Source of the DNA: a bacterium
Lineage (GTDB): Bacteria; Bacteroidota; Bacteroidia; CAILMK01; JACPUW01
Reading direction: 5' to 3'
NCBI GenBank assembly: GCA_016124515.1
Contig: WGNN01000044.1
Span: 1-36,454 of the forward strand
DNA length: 36,454 nucleotides
Shown here: positions 7,533-16,376 of the stretch, piece by piece
Position numbering within the stretch: the stretch's first letter is position 1
How the letters are laid out: the number at the start of each line of letters is the position of its first letter
Translations under genes and position numbers: made by a program
The notes under the pieces: model-generated
Seen by the model: only the letters and a program-made list of their open reading frames with translations
What the model was told of the DNA's origin: nothing
Databases searched by the model: none

Positions 7533-8570
7533 ATGCATTGGCTCCAATTTAAAACCCGTCTATCGCGACTCATACGTTTTGAGTTTTGGCCTGTGTATGT
7601 ATTTTATGCTCCCTTTTTAGTGTATTGGCTGTGGTTGGGCATCAAGGCAAAAAATCCGGCTTTTCTTTTCAAGTTAAATCCCATAATGCCCTTGGGCGGT
7701 GCCATCGGCAGCAACAAATACCAGGTGCTTCAGCATTTCAACCCGCAATATGTGCCCGTTTCAGCGCTTGTAAATGGCCGTTTTACCATGGATGATCTGC
7801 AACATATAATAGAAAAGGTCGGTATGACATTCCCAATGGTGGCCAAACCCAATAAAGGCGAACGCGGTTTTGGTGTGGAAGTAATAGCCAATTTTGAAAT
7901 GCTAGAAACCTACCTGCGGTGCAAAGACTACGATATTATTTTGCAGGAATTTATTGAGTACCCGATAGAACTTGGTGTTTTGTACCATAAATGTCCATTG
8001 AGCGGACACGGTGCCATTAGTTCGGTGGTACAAAAAAAATTGCTGCACGTGGAAGGCGACGGAAAAAACAACCTGAAAAACTTGATAGAACGAAATGAGC
8101 GCGCCTGCAATAGAAAAGACTATCTGCTGAACAAGTATAAAACTTTGTTGGAAACCGTGCCTGCAAAAGGCGAAATGCTTTGCATAGAACCCATTGGCAA
8201 CCATTGCCGCGGCACCACCTTTATAAATGGGCAAGCACTAATAACTGAAAAACTAATAAGTGTATTTGATACAATTTGTGCGGGCATGGAAGGTTTTGAC
8301 TATGGCAGGTTTGACATTAAGGTGAAAAGCATAGACGATTTGCTGCGGGGACAAAATATTAAAATACTGGAGCTTAATGGGTTAAATTCTGAACCCGCCC
8401 ATATTTACCATCCCGGCACCAAGCTATTTGATGCCTACAGAGAAGTAAAAAAGCACTTTGACATTATATTTAACATCTATAGGATAAAATATAGCGAGCA
8501 GGAAAGCGGTTCAAGTTTGGGGTCGGTATTAAAATGTATTTACACACATATTCAATACACTTCGCAATAA
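7533..8570 (+). CDS. ATP-grasp domain protein with N-terminal membrane segment
   Basis: The 345-aa protein starts with a basic stretch and a hydrophobic segment (about 17-36: FEFWPVYVFYAPFLVYWLWL), likely a membrane anchor. An ATP-grasp ligase-like domain follows. FPMVAKPNKGERGFGV (100-115) is the ATP/phosphate-binding loop. ILQEFIEYPIELGVL (136-150) is the usual second ATP-contact strand. FDYGRFDIKV and ILELNGLNSEP near the C-terminus carry the acidic/Asn metal-binding residues. This is the D-alanine-D-alanine ligase / carboxylate-amine ligase fold. The membrane anchor and the YHP motif suggest a cell-envelope or small-molecule ligation role, but the substrate is unknown. The two small paralogs lie downstream. 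Confidence 0.8.
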   Translation: MHWLQFKTRLSRLIRFEFWPVYVFYAPFLVYWLWLGIKAKNPAFLFKLNPIMPLGGAIGSNKYQVLQHFNPQYVPVSALVNGRFTMDDLQHIIEKVGMTFPMVAKPNKGERGFGVEVIANFEMLETYLRCKDYDIILQEFIEYPIELGVLYHKCPLSGHGAISSVVQKKLLHVEGDGKNNLKNLIERNERACNRKDYLLNKYKTLLETVPAKGEMLCIEPIGNHCRGTTFINGQALITEKLISVFDTICAGMEGFDYGRFDIKVKSIDDLLRGQNIKILELNGLNSEPAHIYHPGTKLFDAYREVKKHFDIIFNIYRIKYSEQESGSSLGSVLKCIYTHIQYTSQ

Positions 8571-8667
8571 AGCAGTTGCGATTGGTTGAAAGGTGGCACA
8601 AAACGACTATTCATTTTTTTTTGTCGATAAATTTAACTATCTAAAAGGTGTATTCAATTATATCCTA

Positions 8668-8675
8668 TATTTTTG
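8668..8675 (+). promoter_or_regulatory. Putative -7 promoter element (TATTTTTG)
   Basis: A perfect TAnnTTTG match ends 22 nt before the ATG at 8698. The nearly equal position of the box before the second paralog (9268-9275) supports both boxes and both start choices. Confidence 0.55.
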
Positions 8676-8697
8676 GATTGACTTAACGATGACGAAC

Positions 8698-8940
8698 ATG
8701 AATTTGGATGGACAAAATGCCCTTGAAAAGAGGGTATTGAAAACCATAGATGATTTCACCAAAACGGCCCCAAAAGGTTCCATCACCACCGGAATGTTAT
8801 ACTTGTTGCTGAAACCAGAACTAACTTCCCAAGAATTCAAACAGTTTTTGAACAAAATGGAAGAAAAGGGCTACATAAAAGGTATGCCTTCTACGCGCAC
8901 CATGCGTTGGAAACGAGGCGATACACCACTCGCCGATTAG
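8698..8940 (+). CDS. Small winged-helix-like protein, paralog 1
   Basis: The 80-aa protein is of unknown function. The ATG at 8698 (MNLDGQNALEKRVLKTIDDF) is chosen because it aligns with the start of the second paralog and lies 22 nt after a perfect TAnnTTTG box. An ATG at 8689 is a close alternative. An ATG at 8593 would add a hydrophobic, unconserved N-terminus and is upstream of the box. Both paralogs share a core: KGSITTGMLYLLLKP, then an E-F helix and K-M-E-x-KGYIKGMP followed by R-x-M-R-W-K-R. The helix, SITTGML turn, helix and basic tail resemble a small winged-helix DNA-binding domain. That is inference from pattern only. Confidence 0.7.
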   Translation: MNLDGQNALEKRVLKTIDDFTKTAPKGSITTGMLYLLLKPELTSQEFKQFLNKMEEKGYIKGMPSTRTMRWKRGDTPLAD

Positions 8941-9300
8941 TTGCTGCTGTAAAAGTCGTTGAGAACAAACCCTCTCCTATTTGAATTTGCTTGCCAGGTG
9001 CTTGTAAGCCAAGTCTTGCTGAAGAGACATTGGATAAAACCACCGATAAAAATCGAGGCTAAAAACATTCAACTCCATTTTTAATCTATTGTAGAAAGCA
9101 AGTTAAACACTGGCATTTCGTCCCGCCAAAATTCATCGAATTAGCTCCAAATGTTTAAAGACCAATGGATTTCGCAGAGCGGAAAACCAAAATTGACACT
9201 TGTCTTAAAATAAATTTAATTCACCGAACATTAATACCTTTTCATCTTTAATTATCAATCCTTCACCTACTTTTGAGATGTGTTAAAAAAAACAGATAAT
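8941..9300. other. Intergenic spacer between the two paralogs
   Basis: The 360 bases hold no gene I can support. No terminator hairpin is evident after the first paralog. The right end holds the TACTTTTG box (9268-9275) of the second paralog. Confidence 0.6.
9268..9275 (+). promoter_or_regulatory. Putative -7 promoter element (TACTTTTG)
   Basis: A perfect TAnnTTTG match ends 25 nt before the ATG at 9301. It precedes the alternative GTG at 9280 by only 4 nt, which argues for the ATG as the start. Confidence 0.55.
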
Positions 9301-9525
9301 ATGAATATAACAGTAGAAAGTACCATTGAGAGAAAAGTGTTGCGCACCATGGCTGAGTTTACGCGCACCTCGCCTATGGGATCAATAACCACCGGAATGC
9401 TGAACTTGCTTATAAAACCCGACTGTTCTACTGATGAGTTTATCAACATACTCGATCACATGGAGCACAAAGGCTTACTAATAGGCATGCCCAAAGGCAA
9501 AACCAAAAGATGGCGCTTGGATTGA
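9301..9525 (+). CDS. Small winged-helix-like protein, paralog 2
   Basis: The 74-aa protein is a clear paralog of the gene at 8698. The shared positions include (E/L)-x-(K/R)-VL(R/K)T, F-T-(R/K)-T, GSITTGMLxLL(I/L)KP, a middle helix with E-F, and M-x-x-KG-x-x-x-GMP followed by a basic, Trp-containing end (KTKRWRLD). The start at ATG 9301 is set by alignment to the paralog and by the promoter box. An in-frame GTG at 9280 is less likely. The gene has its own promoter and a bidirectional terminator, so the pair seems to be two separate transcription units made by tandem duplication. A small DNA-binding regulator is possible but not proven. Confidence 0.75.
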   Translation: MNITVESTIERKVLRTMAEFTRTSPMGSITTGMLNLLIKPDCSTDEFINILDHMEHKGLLIGMPKGKTKRWRLD

Positions 9526-9570
9526 CAAGCCTCTTTGCCAAAAGAAATACTCGTGATTAAAGCCCAAACA

Positions 9571-9613
9571 AAAAGCCGGAGAGTGGTGTGATGTACATCC
9601 ACTTTCCGGCTTT
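9571..9613. terminator. Bidirectional terminator
   Basis: AAAGCCGGA-AGTGG pairs with CCACT-TCCGGCTTT (9572-9586 with 9599-9613) with one bulge. It lies between the convergent ends of paralog 2 (9525) and the minus-strand gene ending at 9636, with A/T tracts on both sides. Confidence 0.85.
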
Positions 9614-9635
9614 GTCTATTTTGCGTAAAAAATTA

Positions 9636-10055
9636 TTAGTTTAATGGTGGTATTCTGCCTTCTTTGGCCCACTGAGTTACTTTTACCACGTGTGCTTTAA
9701 AGTCGCCGCCGCAAACAGCATCAAGCATTTCTTCGCGGGTAAGGCTTTCATTTCCCAATTTTTTGCGGATGTCGTCAGAACAACGGTCCACAAATTTTTC
9801 GTATCGGTCGGGAGCCCAAATAAATCTATCCTTATCTATTCTAAACTCTTCGGGCAAATCGCCGCTGATTCGCTTTTGCAGTTTGATGCCTTCAAACTTG
9901 TCGGGAATTTCGCGGTTGTCAAAAATAAACGGCTTGCTGATTTTTAACACCTTGTACTTGCGGACACTATCAATTTCGGCAAGACCATCTATTCTTAAAC
10001 CTTTCTTTTGTAAATGAGCATATTTTTTACTGAATCTTTCAAGAATGTCAAGCAT
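9636..10055 (-). CDS. Conserved hypothetical protein, 139 aa
   Basis: I do not recognise a family. The protein is soluble, charged and lacks a signal peptide or membrane segment. It starts with MLDILERFSKKY, has a middle part rich in I/K/D (SVRKYKVLKISKPFIFDNR), and ends with a helical region containing RYEKFVDRCSDDIRKK and EEMLDAVCGGDFKAHVVK before QWAKEGRIPPLN. The coding pattern and the shared terminator with its neighbour support a real gene. It is transcribed toward paralog 2 and away from the efflux operon's end. No function is proposed. Confidence 0.75.
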   Translation of the reverse strand: MLDILERFSKKYAHLQKKGLRIDGLAEIDSVRKYKVLKISKPFIFDNREIPDKFEGIKLQKRISGDLPEEFRIDKDRFIWAPDRYEKFVDRCSDDIRKKLGNESLTREEMLDAVCGGDFKAHVVKVTQWAKEGRIPPLN

Positions 10056-10174
10056 TGTACTGATAGTTAGCTGGTTAGGTTACATTTGGTAATGCAAAGA
10101 TGCTGTTAACTTTTGATTACCACCAAATTAATTTTCAATTTAAACCCACAAATCCGGGGCTCAAAAGGCACTTT

Positions 10175-11482
10175 TTAGTTAACCAACTGACCACTAAGAC
10201 GCAAGAGTTCATACTCCGATAATTTTACCGAAATACGCGCCAAATACAGCTGAACTTCTGCATTGGTAAGGTTTAGCTGCGCTTCTCTAAACTCGGTACC
10301 GGTTATCTGTCCGTTCTTAAACATTTCTTCACTTCGTTCAAAGTTTAGTTGATTGGCTTTGAGCGATGACTTTCTCAAATTATAAACCGCCAAATTGTTT
10401 TGGTAGGTGGTGTAGGCATTGTTTATCTGCGTTTGCAAACTGCGTTTAATGTCTTCGTAGCGCAGTTGGTTGTTTTCCCACAGCACGGTTGAGTTTTCTC
10501 TGGCTATGGCACTTTTGCCGCCGTTAAAAAGGTTGTAGCTCAAGTTTACCGCGCCATTGAGTCCGTTGGAGTTGTTGTTGATGATGAAACTCGCATCGCT
10601 GCTGTTTCTTGAATAGGAATAGCCTGTAGAAACGCTCAAACTCGGATACAAACTCGCCTTTGAAATAGACATGTCTGCCTCGCTTACTTCCATATTTTTA
10701 CGTGCCTGCAACACGCTCAGGTTTTGTTCCAAGGCTTTATCAAGTATTTCTTCGTAGCTTTCAAAGCTGCCAATCTCAAAATCATCTGACAATACAAAAT
10801 CGCCGGGGTCGGTGCCCATGAGGTAAATCAAGTTGTTTTTGGCATTTGACAAATTCTGTGAAAGGGTCATCACCGTAATTGAGTCGTTTTTCAAGTCAAC
10901 TTTTGCATTGAGCAAGGCTATGCGGTTGGCACTACCAAACTCTACGCGCAGTTGGGCTCTTTCGTGGCGACGCATTGAAATTTGCAACGATTTTTCGGCA
11001 GCAGTCAGGTTGCCCTGCATTTGCAAAGTATTCAAGTAAGCATTTATTACCGAAAGCAAAATGCCTTCTATTTGCAATTTTGACTGTGTATTGGCCAATT
11101 CGTTTTGCAGCTCCAGTTTACTATACGTATTGGTGGCCAAAAAACCATTGAACAAAGTGTATGAAGCGGACAGGTTGCCCGAAATAGTTCGGGTGTGTGC
11201 GCCATTTCTTTCTATCGGTGGCTGCGCATTTCCGGCAAAAATCATGGTGGTATTGGTGAGCGAACCATTGGCACCCGCTCCCGCAGTGACACTGGGTAAA
11301 CCACCAGCATTGCCACGGGTAGCGTTGTTTTCTGCAATTTCAACCAGGTTTTCGGCAACCTTCACATTCAGGTTGTTGTCAAGTGCATACTCAATGGCCT
11401 TGTTAAGGCTCAACTCGGTTTGGGCCAAAACAACAACTGATGCACCAAGAAAAACTATAAATAAGAAACTCCTTTTCATCAT
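10175..11482 (-). CDS. TolC family outer-membrane efflux channel
   Basis: This is the outer-membrane duct of the tripartite pump. The protein is about 435 aa, as expected for the OEP/TolC family. It starts with a signal peptide (MMKRSFLFIVFLGASVVVLAQ) and then ELSLNKAIEYALDNNLNVKVAEN, the classic TolC opening. Two OEP repeats with long heptad-like helices follow, including SASYTLFNGFLATNTYSKLE and the parallel NLSYNLFNGGKSA in the second half. It ends with the usual helix after GQITGTEFREAQLNL. The ATG pair at 11482/11479 is preferred because it lies just after the RND stop (11490); the in-frame start at 11506 lies inside the RND gene. It is the last gene of the marR operon. Confidence 0.92.
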   Translation of the reverse strand: MMKRSFLFIVFLGASVVVLAQTELSLNKAIEYALDNNLNVKVAENLVEIAENNATRGNAGGLPSVTAGAGANGSLTNTTMIFAGNAQPPIERNGAHTRTISGNLSASYTLFNGFLATNTYSKLELQNELANTQSKLQIEGILLSVINAYLNTLQMQGNLTAAEKSLQISMRRHERAQLRVEFGSANRIALLNAKVDLKNDSITVMTLSQNLSNAKNNLIYLMGTDPGDFVLSDDFEIGSFESYEEILDKALEQNLSVLQARKNMEVSEADMSISKASLYPSLSVSTGYSYSRNSSDASFIINNNSNGLNGAVNLSYNLFNGGKSAIARENSTVLWENNQLRYEDIKRSLQTQINNAYTTYQNNLAVYNLRKSSLKANQLNFERSEEMFKNGQITGTEFREAQLNLTNAEVQLYLARISVKLSEYELLRLSGQLVN

Positions 11483-11489
11483 CAAATAT

Positions 11490-14400
11490 TTATTCCTGTT
11501 CGTCAAATTCTTCTAAACTTTTCATTTCGCGGTAAGCGGCTTCTACATCGCGCGGTTGTGGTTTTTCGCCATTCCACAACCAATTTATTCCCATTTTTAT
11601 GCGATTGAACAACATTAAAAATGAAGGCAAGAGCAACAGGGTGGTAAAAGTGGCCACCAACAAACCATAAGCCACCGAAATAGCCATTGGCACCAAAAAC
11701 TGCGCTTGGAAACTCTTGTTGAGAATAAGCGGACCCAAACCTACAATGGTGGTGACCGAAGTGAGCATAATGGGCCTGAAACGGGTGACACCTGAATTGT
11801 ACACGGCATCGTAAAAGCTCATATTTTTTTGAAGGTTTGAGTTTACCACCGTCACAAAGACCAAACTATCGTTCACCATAACGCCAATAAGGGCAATAAT
11901 TCCAAATCCGCTGAGCATTGAGATGGGTGCGTCGTGTATCCAGTGTCCCCAGGCCACGCCAATGAGTCCAAAAGGAATGGTGAGATACACGGCAATGGAT
12001 TGCGAAAAAGAGCGGAAAGTGAACACAATGATGGCAAACATGATAATGAGCACTATGGGCATTACCTTTTGCATACTGTTTTGCACCTTGGCATTTTGTC
12101 GGCTTTGCCCTTCAAATGAGTATTGTATTCCCGGATATTTTGCCAAAATAGAAGGCAACAATTCATTTTCAATCTCGGCATTGATATCAGAAGTAGATGC
12201 CTTTATATCGGCTACGTCGGCTTCTATTCTTATCTCGCGCATTCCATCAAGGTGGTTTATACCCACCACGCCTCTTTTTATATCAAAATCGGCCAGTTCT
12301 CGTAGGGGTATTTTTTGTCCGCCGGGCACATTGATGCGCATATCCAGCATTTTGTCAATACTTGAACGGTCGCTTTCCTTGTAGCGCACCCACACTTTCA
12401 CTTCGTCTTCACCGCGTTGCAAACGTTGCACTTCGGCACCAAAAAAGCCGGCCCTCACCTGCCCAAGCACATCCTGCAATTGCAAGCCAAGCACTTTTGC
12501 TTGTTGGTTCAGGGTAAGGTTCACTTCGCGCAAGCCGGGTTGGTCGCTAAGGGTTACGTCTTTGAGCACCGCCATGCTTTGCAATGAATCAAACAACTCG
12601 GTTTTTGCCTGCTCCAGCACTTTCAAGTCAAAACCTTTGAGTGCCACTGAAACAGCCTTTCCAAAAGCCGCAGCCACACCAAAACTCACCGATTCTGCAC
12701 CGTAAACCACCCCTGTTTTTTCGCGTACACGGTTGGCTATGTTGAAACTGATTTCCGTTCGCGCTTCGCCGTCAATAAGGTTTACCCCCACGGTGCCTTG
12801 GTTGCTTGTGGGGCCAAGGGTTATTTGCACGCTATTGATTTCTGAAACCGTATCTCCGCGCTCTTTTTTGATATCTTCATTCACTTCCCACACCGCTTTT
12901 TCAATGTGCTGAAGCCAACCTTGGGTAATGTGCTCGCGGGTGCCCGAAGGCATTTTCAATACCACGTCAAAATCGTTTCGTTCTATATTGGGGAAGAAAG
13001 TGGTTTTAACAATTCCCCCGCCAATGGAACCGAAGGTAAGAAACAAAATAGCGAAACCTGTGAGTATGGTAAAAATCCAGTTGTCGAGAAAGAACTTGAA
13101 AACGGGCTCAAAATATTTGTCTCTGAATCCGGTGAGCAAGTTGTTCATAAAGACCGAAAATTTGCTCTGCTTCAAGTCGCGGCGCAGGGCTTTTGAGTGT
13201 GCCACGTGAGCCGGCAATATGAGCGCACCTTCAATTAATGAAAAGAGCAAAGTGGCCATTACCACAAAGGCCATATTTGGCGCAAACTCGCCCAGGCGGC
13301 CATCCATAAAGAAGAAAGCACCAAAAGCCACCACCGTGGTAAGCACAGCTGAAACCACCGCCGGAAATACTTCTAAAGTTCCTGTAATGGCGGCATTTAA
13401 TGGTTTCATCCCTTCTTCGTAGCGTTGGTAAATATTCTCACTTATTACTATTCCATCGTCAACCAAAATACCCACCACCAGTATCATTCCAAATAAAGAT
13501 ATTACATTGATACTGAGACCATAAAAGCCAGCCAGGATAAACATGCCCGCAAATGAAACGGGAATACCCAGCGCCACCCAAAATGCCAGTCGTTGGTCAA
13601 GAAACAGCGCCAAAACAATAACTACCAAAATGGCTCCAAGAATACCATTTTCGGTAAGTAGCGTGATGCGCTGCCGCAAACTTGTGGAGCCATCGCGCAC
13701 AATTTCGGCTTGTATGTCGGTGTGGCGTTGGTTGAAGTCGTCTATATATTGGTACAGGTAGTTGTTTATAGAAATAATATCTTCTTCAATGGTGTTTTGC
13801 ACGGTAACCACCACCGCAGTTTTGCCGTTGTACCAGTTGCGGTTGGGCGAATCGCTCCATTTGTCAACCACATTGGCTACTTGGTACAGCTTCACCAGGG
13901 TTCCATCCGGATTTGATTTTACCACAATGTCTTTCAAATCGTCGGCATAGTAATGCTTGCCACGGCCCCTCACCAACAGCTCCTCGTTTTTACCCTTTAT
14001 GGTTCCACCGGTTACATCCACATTGGCTTTGCGAATGGCAGCGGCTACATCGGTAAAGGTCAGGTTGTAGGCGCGCAGGTTGTCTTCATCAAAACTCACC
14101 TCAATTTCTTCGTCGGGATAGCCCGATATTTCAACCTTTGATATGCCGTGACCGGCACTGCGGTCTTTCCACAGGCCAATGCGCTTGAGAAAGTCAAAAA
14201 TACCTTCAAAGGCAGGCGTTTTTTTCAGGTCGTTTACGGCTCTCAACTCTGCTTCAACCTGTTGTGCTTTTTGTTTGAGGGTTTTCAAATCCACATCGCC
14301 ACTCAGGGCAAAACTCAAGGAAAAGTTAAGTCGTTCGGCTATAAACACCACAGGCGGCTCCATTTCGGGCGGAAAGGAAGCGATTTTGTCAACCGCGTTT

Positions 14401-14729
14401 TTCACATCGGTAAGCACATCCTGGGTTTTGAATTCCTTTAATACTTCTACCGTAACGGTACCGGCATTTTCGTTTGAAACTGAAGAAACCCGTTCAATTC
14501 CCGTGAGGCCTTTCAGGTTGTCTTCAATTTTTAAAATAATGCCTTCTTCCACCTCCTGCGGTGAGGCACCGGGGTAGGTAATTTGTATGTTTATGATTTT
14601 ACTTTCTGCTTCGGGAAACAAGGTTGATCGCAAACTCGTCATACCAAAAAAGCCGAAAAGCAACGTAAGGAACAACATAACGTTGCCCAATACGGGATAC
14701 TTTATAAAGTAAGAAATTATTGATTTCAT
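11490..14729 (-). CDS. RND family efflux transporter permease
   Basis: At 1079 aa this is the full length of an AcrB/MexB-like proton-driven pump. It begins with TM1 (PVLGNVMLFLTLLFGFFGM) and the FPEAE and TYPGASPQEVEE motifs of the porter domain. The TM4 pair needed for proton relay is seen in VGILVDDGIVISENIY. The second half repeats the fold, with TM10 carrying GVMVNDSLVFVTVVNSN; the AcrB lysine position is not conserved here, so the relay differs in detail. The substrate cannot be told from sequence; drugs, detergents or dyes are family possibilities. It starts 9 nt after the membrane-fusion gene and is followed at once by the TolC gene. Confidence 0.95.
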   Translation of the reverse strand: MKSIISYFIKYPVLGNVMLFLTLLFGFFGMTSLRSTLFPEAESKIINIQITYPGASPQEVEEGIILKIEDNLKGLTGIERVSSVSNENAGTVTVEVLKEFKTQDVLTDVKNAVDKIASFPPEMEPPVVFIAERLNFSLSFALSGDVDLKTLKQKAQQVEAELRAVNDLKKTPAFEGIFDFLKRIGLWKDRSAGHGISKVEISGYPDEEIEVSFDEDNLRAYNLTFTDVAAAIRKANVDVTGGTIKGKNEELLVRGRGKHYYADDLKDIVVKSNPDGTLVKLYQVANVVDKWSDSPNRNWYNGKTAVVVTVQNTIEEDIISINNYLYQYIDDFNQRHTDIQAEIVRDGSTSLRQRITLLTENGILGAILVVIVLALFLDQRLAFWVALGIPVSFAGMFILAGFYGLSINVISLFGMILVVGILVDDGIVISENIYQRYEEGMKPLNAAITGTLEVFPAVVSAVLTTVVAFGAFFFMDGRLGEFAPNMAFVVMATLLFSLIEGALILPAHVAHSKALRRDLKQSKFSVFMNNLLTGFRDKYFEPVFKFFLDNWIFTILTGFAILFLTFGSIGGGIVKTTFFPNIERNDFDVVLKMPSGTREHITQGWLQHIEKAVWEVNEDIKKERGDTVSEINSVQITLGPTSNQGTVGVNLIDGEARTEISFNIANRVREKTGVVYGAESVSFGVAAAFGKAVSVALKGFDLKVLEQAKTELFDSLQSMAVLKDVTLSDQPGLREVNLTLNQQAKVLGLQLQDVLGQVRAGFFGAEVQRLQRGEDEVKVWVRYKESDRSSIDKMLDMRINVPGGQKIPLRELADFDIKRGVVGINHLDGMREIRIEADVADIKASTSDINAEIENELLPSILAKYPGIQYSFEGQSRQNAKVQNSMQKVMPIVLIIMFAIIVFTFRSFSQSIAVYLTIPFGLIGVAWGHWIHDAPISMLSGFGIIALIGVMVNDSLVFVTVVNSNLQKNMSFYDAVYNSGVTRFRPIMLTSVTTIVGLGPLILNKSFQAQFLVPMAISVAYGLLVATFTTLLLLPSFLMLFNRIKMGINWLWNGEKPQPRDVEAAYREMKSLEEFDEQE

Positions 14730-14738
14730 GCCGTAATG

Positions 14739-15893
14739 CTACTGTTTTGGTTCTTGAGATGGGTTGTTGCCTGCCGATTCGCTCTCGCCTTCTATTTGCA
14801 CCCGCGCGCCGTTGAAAGCACCGGCATATATGGTTCGCAACACCTTATCTCCATTATTCAATTCGTTGGTTATTACTTTGTTTTCGCCCACAAAAACCGG
14901 TGTTATCAATTTTGATTTAAGCTGTCCTTCTTCAATTAAAAAGACTTCGCCTTTATCGTTTATTTGGTTCTTGTTTAAGGCAAATACCTCGTTGAACGGC
15001 TCGGTGAGAATGGCACCGGTCAGGTACATGCCTTCCTTTAGTTGTGGGTTTGAAACTTCCACTATTACTTTGGCCGATTGGGTTGAAGCATCAATGGCAT
15101 CGCTTATGCGCACCACCTTGCCGCTGTAGTTTCCTTCCAGTTGGCTTGATTTGAGCTCCACATCGGAGCCAACTTTCACCTGACTTAAATAAATTACATC
15201 AATACTTACTTCCATTTCGTAGGCACTCGTATTGATGAATTCGCCCAGTTTTTGTCCGGCGCGAACAAGGGTTCCTGGCTTTATAAGCGCCTGGCTAACA
15301 GTACCATTAAACGGAGCGTAAATAGAAAATTTGGCCAATCGCGCTTCCTGACTTTTAATGGCAAAAAACTGGTTGTAAACCCCTTGCGTTGACAAGAAAT
15401 ATTTTTCGCTGCCTTTTTCTTCGGGCAAATCGGCAATGGATTTTTTGACACTGAAATTGTCGGTGTAGCTTTTCCAAGCCTCAAATACCTGCGGGTAATC
15501 CAATTTAAGGTCAGGCAAAATGCGGGTTAGCAGACTTAAAAAAGTACTTTTTTGCGATTGAATGGACAGCAGGAGTTCGCTATTGTCGATGGCAATGAGC
15601 AGTTGGCCTCTGCTGAAATGGTTGCCTTCTTTAAACGCCGAAGCACTGTTGAGCAAATTGCCACTTACTTCGGCAAAAATTTCAATCTTTTCCTTTGAAA
15701 CCAATTTTCCGGTGACAGGAATTTGCGCCCTGATGGTGCTGTTTTGCACCGCATCAAACTCCACCGAACGTATGGCGGGCACGGGTGGTTTTCGGTCTGA
15801 GTTTTCCTTAAGACTTGACAAATAGCGCTGGCCAAAACAACCACCGACAAAAATGACAATTCCTGCAAGAATAATGAGTTGACGTGTTTTCAT
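14739..15893 (-). CDS. RND efflux membrane fusion (periplasmic adaptor) protein
   Basis: The 384-aa HlyD/AcrA-type adaptor joins the RND pump to the TolC channel. Its N-terminus (MKTRQLIILAGIVIFVGGC) ends in a possible lipobox with Cys19, as in many lipidated adaptors. The lipoyl halves are visible: IPVTGKLVSKEKIEIFAEVSG with FKEGNHFSRGQLLIAID, and YAPFNGTVSQALIKPGTLV. A helical hairpin lies between them. The beta-barrel segment contains SDVELKSSQLEGNYSGKVVRI. It sits 8 nt after marR and 9 nt before the RND gene, so all are probably one transcript. Confidence 0.92.
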   Translation of the reverse strand: MKTRQLIILAGIVIFVGGCFGQRYLSSLKENSDRKPPVPAIRSVEFDAVQNSTIRAQIPVTGKLVSKEKIEIFAEVSGNLLNSASAFKEGNHFSRGQLLIAIDNSELLLSIQSQKSTFLSLLTRILPDLKLDYPQVFEAWKSYTDNFSVKKSIADLPEEKGSEKYFLSTQGVYNQFFAIKSQEARLAKFSIYAPFNGTVSQALIKPGTLVRAGQKLGEFINTSAYEMEVSIDVIYLSQVKVGSDVELKSSQLEGNYSGKVVRISDAIDASTQSAKVIVEVSNPQLKEGMYLTGAILTEPFNEVFALNKNQINDKGEVFLIEEGQLKSKLITPVFVGENKVITNELNNGDKVLRTIYAGAFNGARVQIEGESESAGNNPSQEPKQ

Positions 15894-15901
15894 TGTGTGT
15901 T

Positions 15902-16357
15902 TTAAAGGTTTAGTTGGTTCCCGTTTTCAATTATTTTTTCCAATACTTTTTTTGCTGTTTCCAATTCGGCTGGCGCAATTCCCTGTGTTATCTCAGCAAT
16001 AGATTTTTGAACACATTGCATTAGTTGGGGCATGGCATTTTCGGCAAAGGTGGTAAGGCGCAGCACGCGGTTTCGGCGGTCGTTTTCATCAATATCCCGA
16101 CTCAGCCATCCGCTTTTCACCAAGTCGTCCACCGCCCGCGTTACACCGGTTTTGTCGCCCATCATCATATCAACCAAGGTGCTTTGCAACAAACATTCGT
16201 TTGGAAAATGGTAGGTTTTTGCCAGAATAAGCCATTGTTGGCGACTAATTGGAAAACCGGCTTCGTTGAAATTGTGCACCAAACGAGCGCTTGTTGCCTT
16301 TAATGCATGGGTCATTAAATAGCCCAAAAATCTGCGTGGTTGATATTCTTTGCTCAA
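15902..16357 (-). CDS. MarR family transcriptional regulator
   Basis: The 151-aa protein has the MarR winged helix-turn-helix (about residues 35-105), with ISRQQWLILAKTY, LVDMMMGDKTGVTRAVDDLVKSGWL and the wing SRDIDENDRRNRVLRLT. It probably represses the efflux operon it heads. The start is uncertain. The codon at 16357 is TTG, but residues before the next Met (16315) belong to the conserved first helix (RRFLGYLMTHALKAT), so the TTG is preferred. It lies only about 8 nt after a putative promoter box, which would make the mRNA nearly leaderless. Confidence 0.88.
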   Translation of the reverse strand: MSKEYQPRRFLGYLMTHALKATSARLVHNFNEAGFPISRQQWLILAKTYHFPNECLLQSTLVDMMMGDKTGVTRAVDDLVKSGWLSRDIDENDRRNRVLRLTTFAENAMPQLMQCVQKSIAEITQGIAPAELETAKKVLEKIIENGNQLNL

Positions 16358-16365
16358 AACGGTGG

Positions 16366-16373
16366 CAAATGTA
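16366..16373 (-). promoter_or_regulatory. Putative -7 promoter element of the marR-efflux operon (TACATTTG)
   Basis: A perfect TAnnTTTG match on the minus strand. A TTTG at 16396-16399 lies 22 nt upstream and could serve as the -33 element. Confidence 0.5.
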
Positions 16374-16376
16374 ATA

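Noticed and set aside
8593-8697. Extended N-terminus of small paralog 1 with a hydrophobic segment
   Set aside because: The extension is absent from paralog 2 and lies upstream of and across the putative promoter box at 8668-8675.
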